Below are positions 44,564-53,000 of a stretch of DNA of 64,000 bases, one piece after another. How positions within the stretch are numbered: the first letter of the stretch is position 1; each line of letters begins with the position of its first letter. The position numbers and the translations under genes are program-made. The stretch comes from Pseudomonas sp. QS1027 (lineage in GTDB: Bacteria; Pseudomonadota; Gammaproteobacteria; Pseudomonadales; Pseudomonadaceae). The DNA is taken from NCBI RefSeq assembly GCF_002814235.1, contig NZ_PHSU01000011.1, positions 186,001 to 250,000 on the forward strand, read 5' to 3'. Below the pieces are notes generated by a model. It ran no database searches. It was not told the origin of the DNA and was given only the letters and a program-made list of their open reading frames with translations.

Positions 44564-46228
44564 GTGGAACGCGAATACATGGAATTCGACGTGGTCATCG
44601 TCGGTGCCGGCCCCGCAGGCCTGTCCGCCGCTTGCCGGCTGAAACAGAAAGCGGCTGAAGCGGGTCAGGAAATCAGCGTCTGCGTCGTGGAGAAAGGTTC
44701 CGAGGTCGGTGCCCACATCCTTTCCGGCGCGGTGTTCGAGCCACGGGCCCTGAACGAGCTGTTCCCGGACTGGAAAGAGCTCGGCGCGCCGCTGAACACC
44801 CCAGTCAAGCGCGACGACATCTATGTCCTGCGCAGCCACGAGACCTCGACCAAGGTTCCCGACTTCTTTGTGCCCAAGACCATGCACAACGAAGGCAACT
44901 ACATCATATCCCTGGGCAACCTGTGCCGCTGGCTGGCCCAGCAGGCCGAGAACCTGGGCGTGGAAATCTACCCGGGCTTCGCTGCCCAGGAAGCGCTGTT
45001 CGACGAGAACGGCGTGGTTCGCGGGATCATCACCGGTGACCTCGGTGTCGACCGTGAAGGCCATCCGAAAGACGGTCTCTACACCCCCGGCATGGAACTG
45101 CGCGGCAAGTACACGCTGTTCGCCGAAGGTTGCCGTGGGCATATCGGCAAGCAACTGATTTCGCGTTTCAAGCTCGACAGCGATGCCGATGCCCAGCACT
45201 ACGGCATCGGCCTGAAGGAAATCTGGGAAATCGATCCGGCCAAGCATGAGCCAGGCCTGGTGGTGCACACCGCCGGCTGGCCGCTGGACATCATGAGCGC
45301 CGAGAACACCGGCGGCTCGTTCCTCTATCACCTGGAAAACAACCAGGTGGTGGTGGGTCTGATCGTCGACCTGTCCTACAGCAACACCTTCCTGTCGCCG
45401 TTCGACGAATTCCAGCGCCTCAAGCATCACCCGGTGCTCAAGCAATACCTGGAAGGTGGCAAGCGCATCAGCTACGGCGCCCGCGCCATCTGCAAAGGCG
45501 GCCTGAACTCGCTGCCGAAGATGGTCTTCAACGGCGGCGCGCTGATCGGTTGCGACCTCGGCACCCTGAACTTCGCCAAGATCAAGGGCAGCCACACCGC
45601 GATGAAGTCCGGCATGCTCGCCGCCGAAGCCGTGGCCGAGAAGCTGCTGGCCGGTGCCGAGGGTGGCGATGAGCTGCACAGCTACGTCGAATCGTTCAAA
45701 TCGAGCTGGTTGTACGAAGAACTGTTCGCCAGCCGCAACTTCGGCCCGGCGATGCACAAGTTCGGTCCGATCGTCGGTGCCGGCTTCAACTGGCTCGACC
45801 AGAACATCTTCGGTGGCAAGCTGCCGTTCACCCTGCACGACACCAAGCCGGACTATGCCTGCCTGAAGCTGGCGAAGGACTCGACGAAAATCGATTATCC
45901 GAAACCGGACGGCAAGCTCAGCTTCGACAAGCTCAGCTCGGTGTTCATCTCCGGTACCAACCATGAAGAAGAGCAGCCCTGCCACCTGAAGCTGAAAGAC
46001 CCGAGCATCCCGATCGGCAAGAACCTGCCGCTCTATGATGAGCCGGCACAGCGTTACTGCCCGGCCGGTGTGTATGAAGTGATCACCCAGGAGGACGGCG
46101 CGAAGCGTTTCCAGATCAACGCCCAGAACTGCGTGCACTGCAAGACCTGTGACATCAAGGACCCTTCGCAGAACATCACCTGGGTCACCCCGGAAGGCGC
46201 CGGCGGCCCGACTTACCCGAACATGTAA
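44564..46228 (+). CDS. Electron transfer flavoprotein-ubiquinone oxidoreductase
   Basis: 554 residues from GTG 44564 (AGGAGAG seven bases upstream; begins VEREYMEFDVVIVGAGPAGL as in P. aeruginosa). The same frame is open to 44486 but that part is not conserved. FAD-binding GAGPAGL at the N-terminus, HILSGAVFEPRAL and NFGPAMHKFGPIVGA in the middle, and at the C-terminus the [4Fe-4S] cysteines in YCPAGVYE and NCVHCKTCDIKDPSQNI. Membrane-bound enzyme passing electrons from ETF to ubiquinone. Divergent from etfBA. Confidence 0.96.
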   Translation: MEREYMEFDVVIVGAGPAGLSAACRLKQKAAEAGQEISVCVVEKGSEVGAHILSGAVFEPRALNELFPDWKELGAPLNTPVKRDDIYVLRSHETSTKVPDFFVPKTMHNEGNYIISLGNLCRWLAQQAENLGVEIYPGFAAQEALFDENGVVRGIITGDLGVDREGHPKDGLYTPGMELRGKYTLFAEGCRGHIGKQLISRFKLDSDADAQHYGIGLKEIWEIDPAKHEPGLVVHTAGWPLDIMSAENTGGSFLYHLENNQVVVGLIVDLSYSNTFLSPFDEFQRLKHHPVLKQYLEGGKRISYGARAICKGGLNSLPKMVFNGGALIGCDLGTLNFAKIKGSHTAMKSGMLAAEAVAEKLLAGAEGGDELHSYVESFKSSWLYEELFASRNFGPAMHKFGPIVGAGFNWLDQNIFGGKLPFTLHDTKPDYACLKLAKDSTKIDYPKPDGKLSFDKLSSVFISGTNHEEEQPCHLKLKDPSIPIGKNLPLYDEPAQRYCPAGVYEVITQEDGAKRFQINAQNCVHCKTCDIKDPSQNITWVTPEGAGGPTYPNM

Positions 46229-46241
46229 GTCCACGGCATAA

Positions 46242-46269
46242 CAGAAAGGCCCCTTCGGGGGCCTTTCTG
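46242..46269 (+). terminator. Terminator of ETF-QO
   Basis: CAGAAAGGCCCC, TTCG, GGGGCCTTTCTG: perfect 12-bp stem with a UUCG tetraloop, 14 bp after the stop. Confidence 0.9.
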
Positions 46270-46342
46270 CTTACTTGAGAATGCTCTCAAACCTGGCTGA
46301 AGTTTGTGCTATCCGCAGAGTTTGTAGCGTTCTCAAGGCCCT

Positions 46343-46433
46343 CTTCGAGGGCAAGCCCTGCTCCTACAGCTAAGCGTCGACCACTGATTTTGTGTACGAC
46401 ACAATACTGTAGGAGCAGGGCTTGCCCGCGAAG
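46343..46433. repeat. Inverted REP pair
   Basis: CTTCGAGGGCAAGCCCTGCT with CCTACA (46343-46368) and, in opposite orientation, TGTAGGAGCAGGGCTTGCCC with GCGAAG (46408-46433). Confidence 0.85.
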
Positions 46434-46465
46434 CTTTTGACACCCTCACGCTCCAGCGCTGCGCC

Positions 46466-46837
46466 TCAGTTCACCCCCACCTCCACCCGATCGCCATTCA
46501 AGCGCACCGGCCAGATCCGCAAGTGCTGCTCGGGGTATTCGATACAGGTGCCATCCGCCAGGCGGAAGTGCTGTTTGTACAAGGGCGAGGCAATCACCAG
46601 CTCGCCCTTCAGCGTACCGACGATGCCACGGCCGATCACATTGGCCCCCGATTTCGGATCGCGGTTATCGATGGCAAAAACCTGCTCGCCACCGTCGATA
46701 GCCGGCAGATGGAACAGCGCCACCTGGGCGCCGTCGAGCCAGGCGACCACGCCGGAATCAGCCACCAGGTCAGCACGGTTGCACAGGGTTTTCCATTCCA
46801 CAGCATTCTGCGGACGTTCCAGGGTCGTGGTGTTCAT
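46466..46837 (-). CDS. nirD: Assimilatory nitrite reductase (NADH), small subunit
   Basis: 123 residues. The fold is Rieske-like but, as in NirD generally, lacks the Cys/His ligands; VVAWLDGAQVALFHLPAIDG, then GEQVFAIDNRDPKSGANVIGRGIVG and LYKQHFRLADGTCIEYPEQ, are conserved in NirD. It stabilises or assists NirB. Its ATG overlaps the nirB stop by one base (TGATG). Confidence 0.94.
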   Translation of the reverse strand: MNTTTLERPQNAVEWKTLCNRADLVADSGVVAWLDGAQVALFHLPAIDGGEQVFAIDNRDPKSGANVIGRGIVGTLKGELVIASPLYKQHFRLADGTCIEYPEQHLRIWPVRLNGDRVEVGVN

Positions 46838-49407
46838 CAGTTCAACTCCTCGGCGACAGGGATCAGTTGAAGTTCGTCGGCACGGGCCGGACGACGCTGA
46901 CCACGCTCCTCGACAAAACGGATGGCGGGATCGCCGCCGCTGTCATTGACGAAAGTACGGAAGCGCTTGAGCTTCTCCGGGTCCTGCAAGGCATTGGCCC
47001 ACTCGCACTGATAGCGGTCTACCAGCAGTTGCATCTGCCCTTCCAGCTCGGCGGCCAGGCCCAGGCTGTCGTCGATGATCACCGCCTTGAGATAGTCGAG
47101 GCCGCCTTCCAGGCTTTCACGCCACACCGAGGTGCGTTGCAGGCGGTCGGCGGTGCGAATGTAGAACATCAGGAAACGGTCGATGTAGCGGACCAGGGTC
47201 GCGTCATCGAGATCGGTGGCGAACAGCTCGGCATGTCGCGGACGCATGCCGCCATTGCCGGCGACATACAGGTTCCAGCCCTTGTCGGTGGCGATCACGC
47301 CGATGTCCTTGCTCTGTGCCTCGGCGCATTCGCGGGTGCAGCCGGAGACCGCCAGCTTGAACTTGTGCGGCGCCCGCACACCCTTGTAGCGGTTCTCCAG
47401 CAGCAAGGCCATGGCGACACTGTCCTGCACGCCATACCGGCACCAGGTACTGCCGACACAGGACTTCACCGTGCGCAGCGACTTGCCGTAGCCGTGTCCG
47501 GTTTCAAAGCCGGCGTCCACCAGTTCGCCCCAGATCTGCGGCAACTCATGCAACTGGGCGCCGAACAGGTCGATCCGCTGGCCGCCGGTGATCTTGGTGT
47601 AGAGCTCGTATTTCTTCGCCACCGCCCCCAGGGCGATCAGTTTGTCCGGGGTGATCTCGCCACCGGCGATACGCGGGATGATCGAATAGGTGCCGTTCTT
47701 CTGCATGTTGGCCATGAAGGTGTCATTGGTGTCCTGCAACGGCACCAACGCCGGGTCCATGATCGGCTGATTCCAGCATGAGGCGAGGATCGAGCCGACC
47801 GCCGGCTTGCAGATATCGCAGCCGACATGGCCCTTGCCGTGGCGTGCCAGCAGCGCGTCGAAGGACTCGATGCGTTCGACCCGGACAATGGCGTAAAGCT
47901 CCTGGCGGGTATGGGCGAAATGCTCGCACAGACTCTTGTCCACAGTGACGCCGCGAGCACTCAGCTCATGTTCGAAAACCTGTTTGAGCAACGCGGCACA
48001 ACCACCGCAACCAGTGGCCGCACGGGTACAGGCCTTGAGTTCGGAAAGTTCGCTGCAACCGCCGTCGATGGCCGAGCAGATCGCGCCCTTGCTGACGTTA
48101 TGGCAGGAACACACGGTGGCGGTAGCGGGCAAGGCATCCACGCCCAGGGCCGGTGCCGCTTCGCCCAATGGCAGGATCAACCCGGCGGGATCGGCCGGCA
48201 GGTCGATGCCATTGCTGACGTACTGCAACAAGGTGTCGTAATAACTGTTGTCGCCCACCAACACCGCCCCGAGGGCGCGCTTGCCGTCGGCGGACACCAC
48301 CAGGCGCCGGTAGCTGGCGCTGGCCTCGTCGATAAAGCGGTAGCTACGTGAACCGGGCGTGGCGCCCTGGGCATCGCCAATGGAGCCGACATCGACACCG
48401 AGCAACTTGAGCTTGGTCGACATGTCCGCGCCCATGAACGGTTCGCTGTCTTCGCCACAGAGTTGCGTCGCGACCGACCGGGCCATCTGGTAACCCGGGG
48501 CCACCAGGCCGAAGATCCCGCCGTTCCAGGCCGCGCACTCGCCGATGGCGTAGATGTCCGGGTCGCTGCTGGCGCACTGGCTGTCGATGGCCACCCCGCC
48601 ACGCGGGCCGAGCTCCAGACCACACTGTTTGGCCAAGGCATCCTGGGGACGGATGCCGGCGGAAAACACAATCAGGTCGGCCTCGAGGAAATCCTCGCCG
48701 GCGAAGTTCATCCGGTAGCGGTATTCACTGCCGGCGCTGATCGACTGGGTGCCACGGGACAGATGGACACTGACCCCCAGCGCCTCGATCTGATCCTTGA
48801 GCGCCTGACCGCCCTGCTCATCCAGCTGGACCGGCATCAACCGCGGCGCGAACTCCACCACATGCGCCTCCAGCCCCAGGGACTTGAGGGCATTGGCCGC
48901 TTCAAGGCCCAACAGGCCGCCGCCGACCACCACGCCACGGCGAGCATTTTTAGAGGCGTCGCGAATGCGGTCGAGATCCCCCAGGGTCCGATAGACCAGC
49001 CGCGAGTCGCCCTCGGCGCCTTCAATCGGCGGGACGAAGGGAAAGGAACCGGTCGCCAGCACCAGCTTGTCGTACGCCACACAGCCATCGGCGGTGATCA
49101 CCTCATGACGCGCGCGGTCGATCTCCAATACCGCGCGGCCCAGGTGCAAGGTGACACCGGGGGTCCGGTACAGCGCGATATCGCCGAGGGCCAGGGCCTG
49201 TGCATCGCGGCCGCTGAAGTATTCGGACAGGTGCACACGGTCGTAGGCTCGCTGCGGTTCCTCGCTGAACACATGGATCTGATACTGCGCCAGGGCACCG
49301 CGCTCGACCAGTTGCTCGACGCAATGGTGACCCACCATGCCGTTGCCGATCACCACCAGCGTTGGCCGGTTGTTCGAGGTCGCTGAATAGCTGTTCATAG
49401 GAAGCAT
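46837..49407 (-). CDS. nirB: Assimilatory nitrite reductase (NADH), large subunit
   Basis: 856 residues from ATG 49407 (alternative ATG 49398). N-terminal FAD/NAD domain with VVIGNGMVGHHCVEQLVERG and ATGSFPFVPP; [2Fe-2S] BFD-like cysteines in CSCHNVSKGAICSAI and AATGCGGCA; then a siroheme half with SCVGSTWCRYG and SGCTRECAEAQSKDIGV, the four [4Fe-4S] cysteines. Reduces nitrite to ammonium with NADH. Preceded by a sigma-54 promoter and a NasT-type antiterminator leader. nirBD are transcribed away from the nitrate reductase gene, an arrangement less usual than the nirB-nirD-nasA order. Confidence 0.95.
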   Translation of the reverse strand: MLPMNSYSATSNNRPTLVVIGNGMVGHHCVEQLVERGALAQYQIHVFSEEPQRAYDRVHLSEYFSGRDAQALALGDIALYRTPGVTLHLGRAVLEIDRARHEVITADGCVAYDKLVLATGSFPFVPPIEGAEGDSRLVYRTLGDLDRIRDASKNARRGVVVGGGLLGLEAANALKSLGLEAHVVEFAPRLMPVQLDEQGGQALKDQIEALGVSVHLSRGTQSISAGSEYRYRMNFAGEDFLEADLIVFSAGIRPQDALAKQCGLELGPRGGVAIDSQCASSDPDIYAIGECAAWNGGIFGLVAPGYQMARSVATQLCGEDSEPFMGADMSTKLKLLGVDVGSIGDAQGATPGSRSYRFIDEASASYRRLVVSADGKRALGAVLVGDNSYYDTLLQYVSNGIDLPADPAGLILPLGEAAPALGVDALPATATVCSCHNVSKGAICSAIDGGCSELSELKACTRAATGCGGCAALLKQVFEHELSARGVTVDKSLCEHFAHTRQELYAIVRVERIESFDALLARHGKGHVGCDICKPAVGSILASCWNQPIMDPALVPLQDTNDTFMANMQKNGTYSIIPRIAGGEITPDKLIALGAVAKKYELYTKITGGQRIDLFGAQLHELPQIWGELVDAGFETGHGYGKSLRTVKSCVGSTWCRYGVQDSVAMALLLENRYKGVRAPHKFKLAVSGCTRECAEAQSKDIGVIATDKGWNLYVAGNGGMRPRHAELFATDLDDATLVRYIDRFLMFYIRTADRLQRTSVWRESLEGGLDYLKAVIIDDSLGLAAELEGQMQLLVDRYQCEWANALQDPEKLKRFRTFVNDSGGDPAIRFVEERGQRRPARADELQLIPVAEELN

Positions 49408-49437
49408 CCGTCAAAGCCAATCCGGTTTTTCGAAGGC

Positions 49438-49473
49438 AAAAAAAAGCGCCCGGAACCAAAAGGTTCCAGGCGC
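49438..49473 (-). terminator. Attenuator terminator in the nirB leader
   Basis: Minus strand: GCGCC-T-GGAACC, loop TTTT, GGTTCC-GGGCGC, then eight T (49438-49445); 11 pairs, one mismatch. It lies 31-66 bp before the nirB start, so it must be read through for expression. Its 5' strand overlaps hexaloop hairpin 2. Confidence 0.88.
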
Positions 49474-49559
49474 CTTTGCCTGTTCGTGCTGCCGGCCCAT
49501 AGGCCCGACGCAGTCATGTTCACCCGGGCCGGTTGTGGCCAAACGATCGCCGTTGATCG
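49467..49559 (-). promoter_or_regulatory. Dual-hexaloop ANTAR (NasT) target in the nirB leader
   Basis: Hairpin 1: CGATC, loop AACGGC, GATCG (49544-49559). Hairpin 2: CAGGC, loop AAAGGC, GCCTG (49467-49482). Both loops have A at position 1 and G at 4, the ANTAR recognition pattern. The 61-nt linker can itself fold (CCGGCCC/GGGCCGG at 49526-49532 and 49492-49498), bringing the two together. Hairpin 2 and the terminator share bases 49467-49473 and exclude each other. A further A/G-type loop (ATGGCG) lies at 49569-49591. Confidence 0.8.
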
Positions 49560-49604
49560 ACGGGGCATCCCACTCGCGCCATCGCGGTGAGGTATCAGGG
49601 GCTA

Positions 49605-49620
49605 TGCATCGCTTGTGCCA
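49605..49620 (-). promoter_or_regulatory. Sigma-54 promoter of nirBD
   Basis: TGGCACAAGCGATGCA on the minus strand: GG and GC with exact -24/-12 spacing. Predicted start about 49594, just before the leader hairpins. Confidence 0.8.
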
Positions 49621-49640
49621 AGGCCCAATCCAACACGATC

Positions 49641-49734
49641 CCTGTAGGAGCCGGCTTGCTGGCGATCAGCCGGCAGGCTGAGGTTCTCGCGGCGCTGCGC
49701 AGATCGCCATCGCCAGCAAGCCGGCTCCTACAGG
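49641..49734. repeat. Inverted REP pair (REP doublet)
   Basis: CCTGTAGGAGCCGGCTTGCT with GGCGAT (49641-49666) and its exact inverse at 49709-49734. It lies just upstream of the nirB promoter. A matching doublet at 54267 flanks the nitrate reductase gene on the other side. 49735-49925 shows no gene. Confidence 0.88.
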
Positions 49735-49925
49735 TTGCGTGACGCACTCGATATGCCATTGGCAAGGCGACGGACACCTCCACACAAAAGCACCAAAAAG
49801 ATGCAGTCACCCTCGGCCCGCCCCATCGCGACGCTGATTTGCATCTCTCGGAGTTGCGCCAGCAGCCTGACCTTACCCCATGCCAGCCTTGCCCACCGCA
49901 CCCTGCCGAGCGCCAGTGAAACAGT

Positions 49926-49941
49926 TGGCGCGCGCATTGCT
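49926..49941 (+). promoter_or_regulatory. Sigma-54 promoter of the nitrate reductase gene
   Basis: TGGCGCGCGCATTGCT, a near-consensus -24/-12 element. Predicted start about 49952. Confidence 0.82.
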
Positions 49942-49954
49942 ACAGCCTGACCAG

Positions 49955-50017
49955 GCCATCAACGTCGATGGCTGTGTAGTTCACTCTTCAGGCAACATTC
50001 ACGACAAAGGCGCCGTG
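49955..50017 (+). promoter_or_regulatory. Dual-hexaloop ANTAR (NasT) target in the nitrate reductase leader
   Basis: Hairpin 1: GCCATC, loop AACGTC, GATGGC (49955-49972), a perfect 6-bp stem. Hairpin 2: CACGAC, loop AAAGGC, GCCGTG (50000-50017), one A.C mismatch. Both loops are A..G... The 3' strand of hairpin 2 is also the 5' strand of the terminator. Confidence 0.85.
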
Positions 50018-50057
50018 CCGCTCCCGTTGAAAAACGTGGGGCAGCCGGCGCTTTTTT
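50010..50057 (+). terminator. Attenuator terminator in the nitrate reductase leader
   Basis: GCGCCG (50010-50015) pairs with CGGCGC (50046-50051); inner TGCC/GGCA and CGT/ACG pairs continue the stem. Six T follow (50052-50057). The gene starts 40 bp further on. Confidence 0.85.
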
Positions 50058-50097
50058 CGTTTCTGCCGGACCCGGTTTCCAACCCCGAGGACGCACC

Positions 50098-53000
50098 ATG
50101 ACCGATACCCAGGTGGCCAGCAACACCGTGCGCAGCGTCTGTCCATATTGTGGCGTGGGTTGCGGCATCGTCATGCAGGTCGAGAACAACCTGATCGTCA
50201 AGGTCTCGGGCGACAAGCAACACCCGAGCAACTTCGGTCGCCTGTGCACCAAGGGCAGCACCTGCGGCCAGGCGGTGGCCAACTCCGGGCGCATGGAGCA
50301 TGCCTTCCTGCGTTCGCAACGCAGCCGCGACCCGGCCCGGGTCGGCATCGACCAGGCCATCAGCGCCACCGCCAGTCGCCTGCGGGACATTATCGACAAC
50401 CATGGCCCGGACGCCGTGGCGCTCTATGTCTCCGGGCAGATGTCCCTGGAAGCCCAGTACCTGGCCAACAAGCTGACCAAGGGATTTATCCGCAGCCGGC
50501 ATATCGAATCCAACTCGCGCCTGTGCATGGCCAGCGCCGGCAGCGGCTACAAACTGTCCCTGGGGGCCGACGGCCCGCCGGGCTCCTATGAGGATTTCGA
50601 GCACAGCGAGCTGTTCCTGGTGATCGGCGCGAACATGGCCGACTGTCACCCGATCCTGTTTCTGCGCCTGCTCGATCGGGTCAAGGCCGGCGCCAGGCTG
50701 ATCGTCGTCGATCCGCGGCGCACCGGCACCGCCGACAAGGCCGACCTGTTCCTGCAGATCAAACCCGGTACCGACCTCGCCCTGCTCAACGGCCTGCTGC
50801 ACCTGCTGGTGAAAAACGGCCATGACGACCGCGACTTTATCGCCGCCTTCACCGAAGGCTGGGAAGTGATGCCCGACTTCCTCGAGGACTACCCACCGGC
50901 CCGGGTCGCCGAGCTGACCGGCCTGGCCGAAGCCGACCTGCACCAGGTCGCCCAGTGGATCGGCCAGGCCGCCAACTGGATGAGCTGCTGGACCATGGGC
51001 CTCAACCAGAGCGTCCAGGGCACCTGGCACACCAACGCGCTGTGCAACCTGCACCTGGCCACCGGCACCCTCTGCCGGCCTGGCAGCGGGCCGTTTTCCC
51101 TGACCGGGCAACCCAACGCCATGGGCGGTCGCGAGATGGGCTACATGGGCCCCGGCCTGCCGGGCCAGCGCTCGGCACTGGTGGCGGATGACCGCGCCTT
51201 TATCGAGCAACTTTGGCAACTGGCTCCCGACAACCTGCGGGCCGAAGCCGGCGAAGGCACGGTGGCGATGTTCGAGGCCATGCGCGCCGGCAGCATCAAG
51301 GCCTGCTGGATTATCTGCACCAACCCGGTGGCCAGCGTGCCTAACCGGCAGAACGTTATCGAGGCACTGCAAAGCGCCGAACTGGTGATCAGCCAGGACG
51401 CCTATCTGGATACCGAAACCAACCGCTATGCCGATATCCTCCTGCCCGGCGCCCTGTGGGCCGAAGCGCAAGGGGTGATGATCAACTCCGAACGCAACCT
51501 GACCCTGATGCAGCAGGCCGTGCAGCCTCCGGGCGAGACCCTCCCCGACTGGCAGATCATCGCTCGCGTGGCCTGCGAAATGGGTTATGCCGAGGCCTTT
51601 GCCTATGACAGCGCCGAGGCGGTGTTCGAGGAGATCAAACAGGCCTGGAACCCCAAGACCGGCTACGACCTGCGCGGCGCCAGTTATGCCCGCCTGCGCG
51701 AGCAACCGCTGCAATGGCCCTGCGCCGAGGCCCAGGGGGCCACGCGTAACCCGATCCGCTACCTCAACAACGGCCTCAGCCAGGCGTTGAAATACGACCA
51801 GGACGGCCAGCCACCGGCGATCGCCTTCCCGACCGAGAGCGGCAAGGCGCAATTCTTTGCCCGGCCGCACCTGATGCCGGCGGAAATGCCCGACGAGGAA
51901 TTCCCCCTGGTGCTCAACACCGGGCGGGTCCAGCACCAATGGCACACCCTGACCAAGACCGGCAAGGTGCCGACCCTGAACAAACTCAACCCCGGGCCCT
52001 TCGTGGAAATCCATCCCGAGGATGCCGCGCGCCTGGGCATCAAGGAACACGACCCGGTGCAGATCCGTTCGCGACGCGGCCGTGCGGTACTGCCGGCGGT
52101 GATCACCGACCGGGTCCGCCCGGGCAACTGTTTTGCGCCCTTTCACTGGAACGATGTGTTCGGCGACGACCTGGCGATCAACGCGCTGACCAGCGACGCC
52201 ATCGACCCGCTGTCGTTGCAGCCGGCCTTCAAGTTCTGTGCGGTCAACCTGCTGGCCCTGGCTGCAGAGCCCACCCACCTTGTCCCCGAACTCGCGCCGG
52301 CCGACACCTCGGCTGCCGCCCCGGAGAACGTTTCCCCCATGCAGATCAACGCCTTCGCCCGCCTGCTCAACCTCGATATTCCGGCGGAGCTGAGCCTGGC
52401 CGCCGACGAACGCTTGTATATGCAGGGTTACCTGCTGGGCCTGCGCAGTGCCGAGGCCAAGGCGCCGGGCGTGCCCACCCTGCCCGCCAGCGCGCCCTTT
52501 GGCGCCGACAAACGCCTGTTGCTGGACGGCCTGCTCGCCGGACTGTTTTCCCGCACGACGAGCACCACGCTGGAACCGCAGATCGCCGCCAAGGCTCAGG
52601 CGACAACGCCTGAATGGCTGGTGCTCTGGGCCTCGCAAACCGGCCACAGCGAAGCACTGGCCCAGGCCTGCGCCAAGCGCCTGGACAGCGCCGGCCAACG
52701 AGCCCGCCTGCGGGCCATGGACGAGGCCAGCCTTGACGAGCTGCGTGCCGCCAGCAGCGTATTGCTGGTCACCAGCACCTTTGGCGACGGCGACCCGCCG
52801 GACAATGCCACGGGTTTCTGGCAGACCCTGCAAGGTGCCCAGGGCCAAGCCCTGGCGCAAAGCCGCTACAGCGTGCTGGCCCTGGGCGACAGCAACTACG
52901 ATCAGTTCTGCGGTTTCGGCCGCAAGCTCGACGAGCGCCTGAACGAACTCGGCGCCGAACGCCTGCTGCCACGCCTGGAGTGCGAGCAGGACGCCCAGCA

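Noticed and set aside
49569..49591. Hairpin with loop ATGGCG as the main NasT hairpin of the nirB leader
   Set aside because: The stem has a mismatch and a bulge and prefers a tetraloop; AACGGC and AAAGGC hairpins downstream fit the pattern of the other leaders better.
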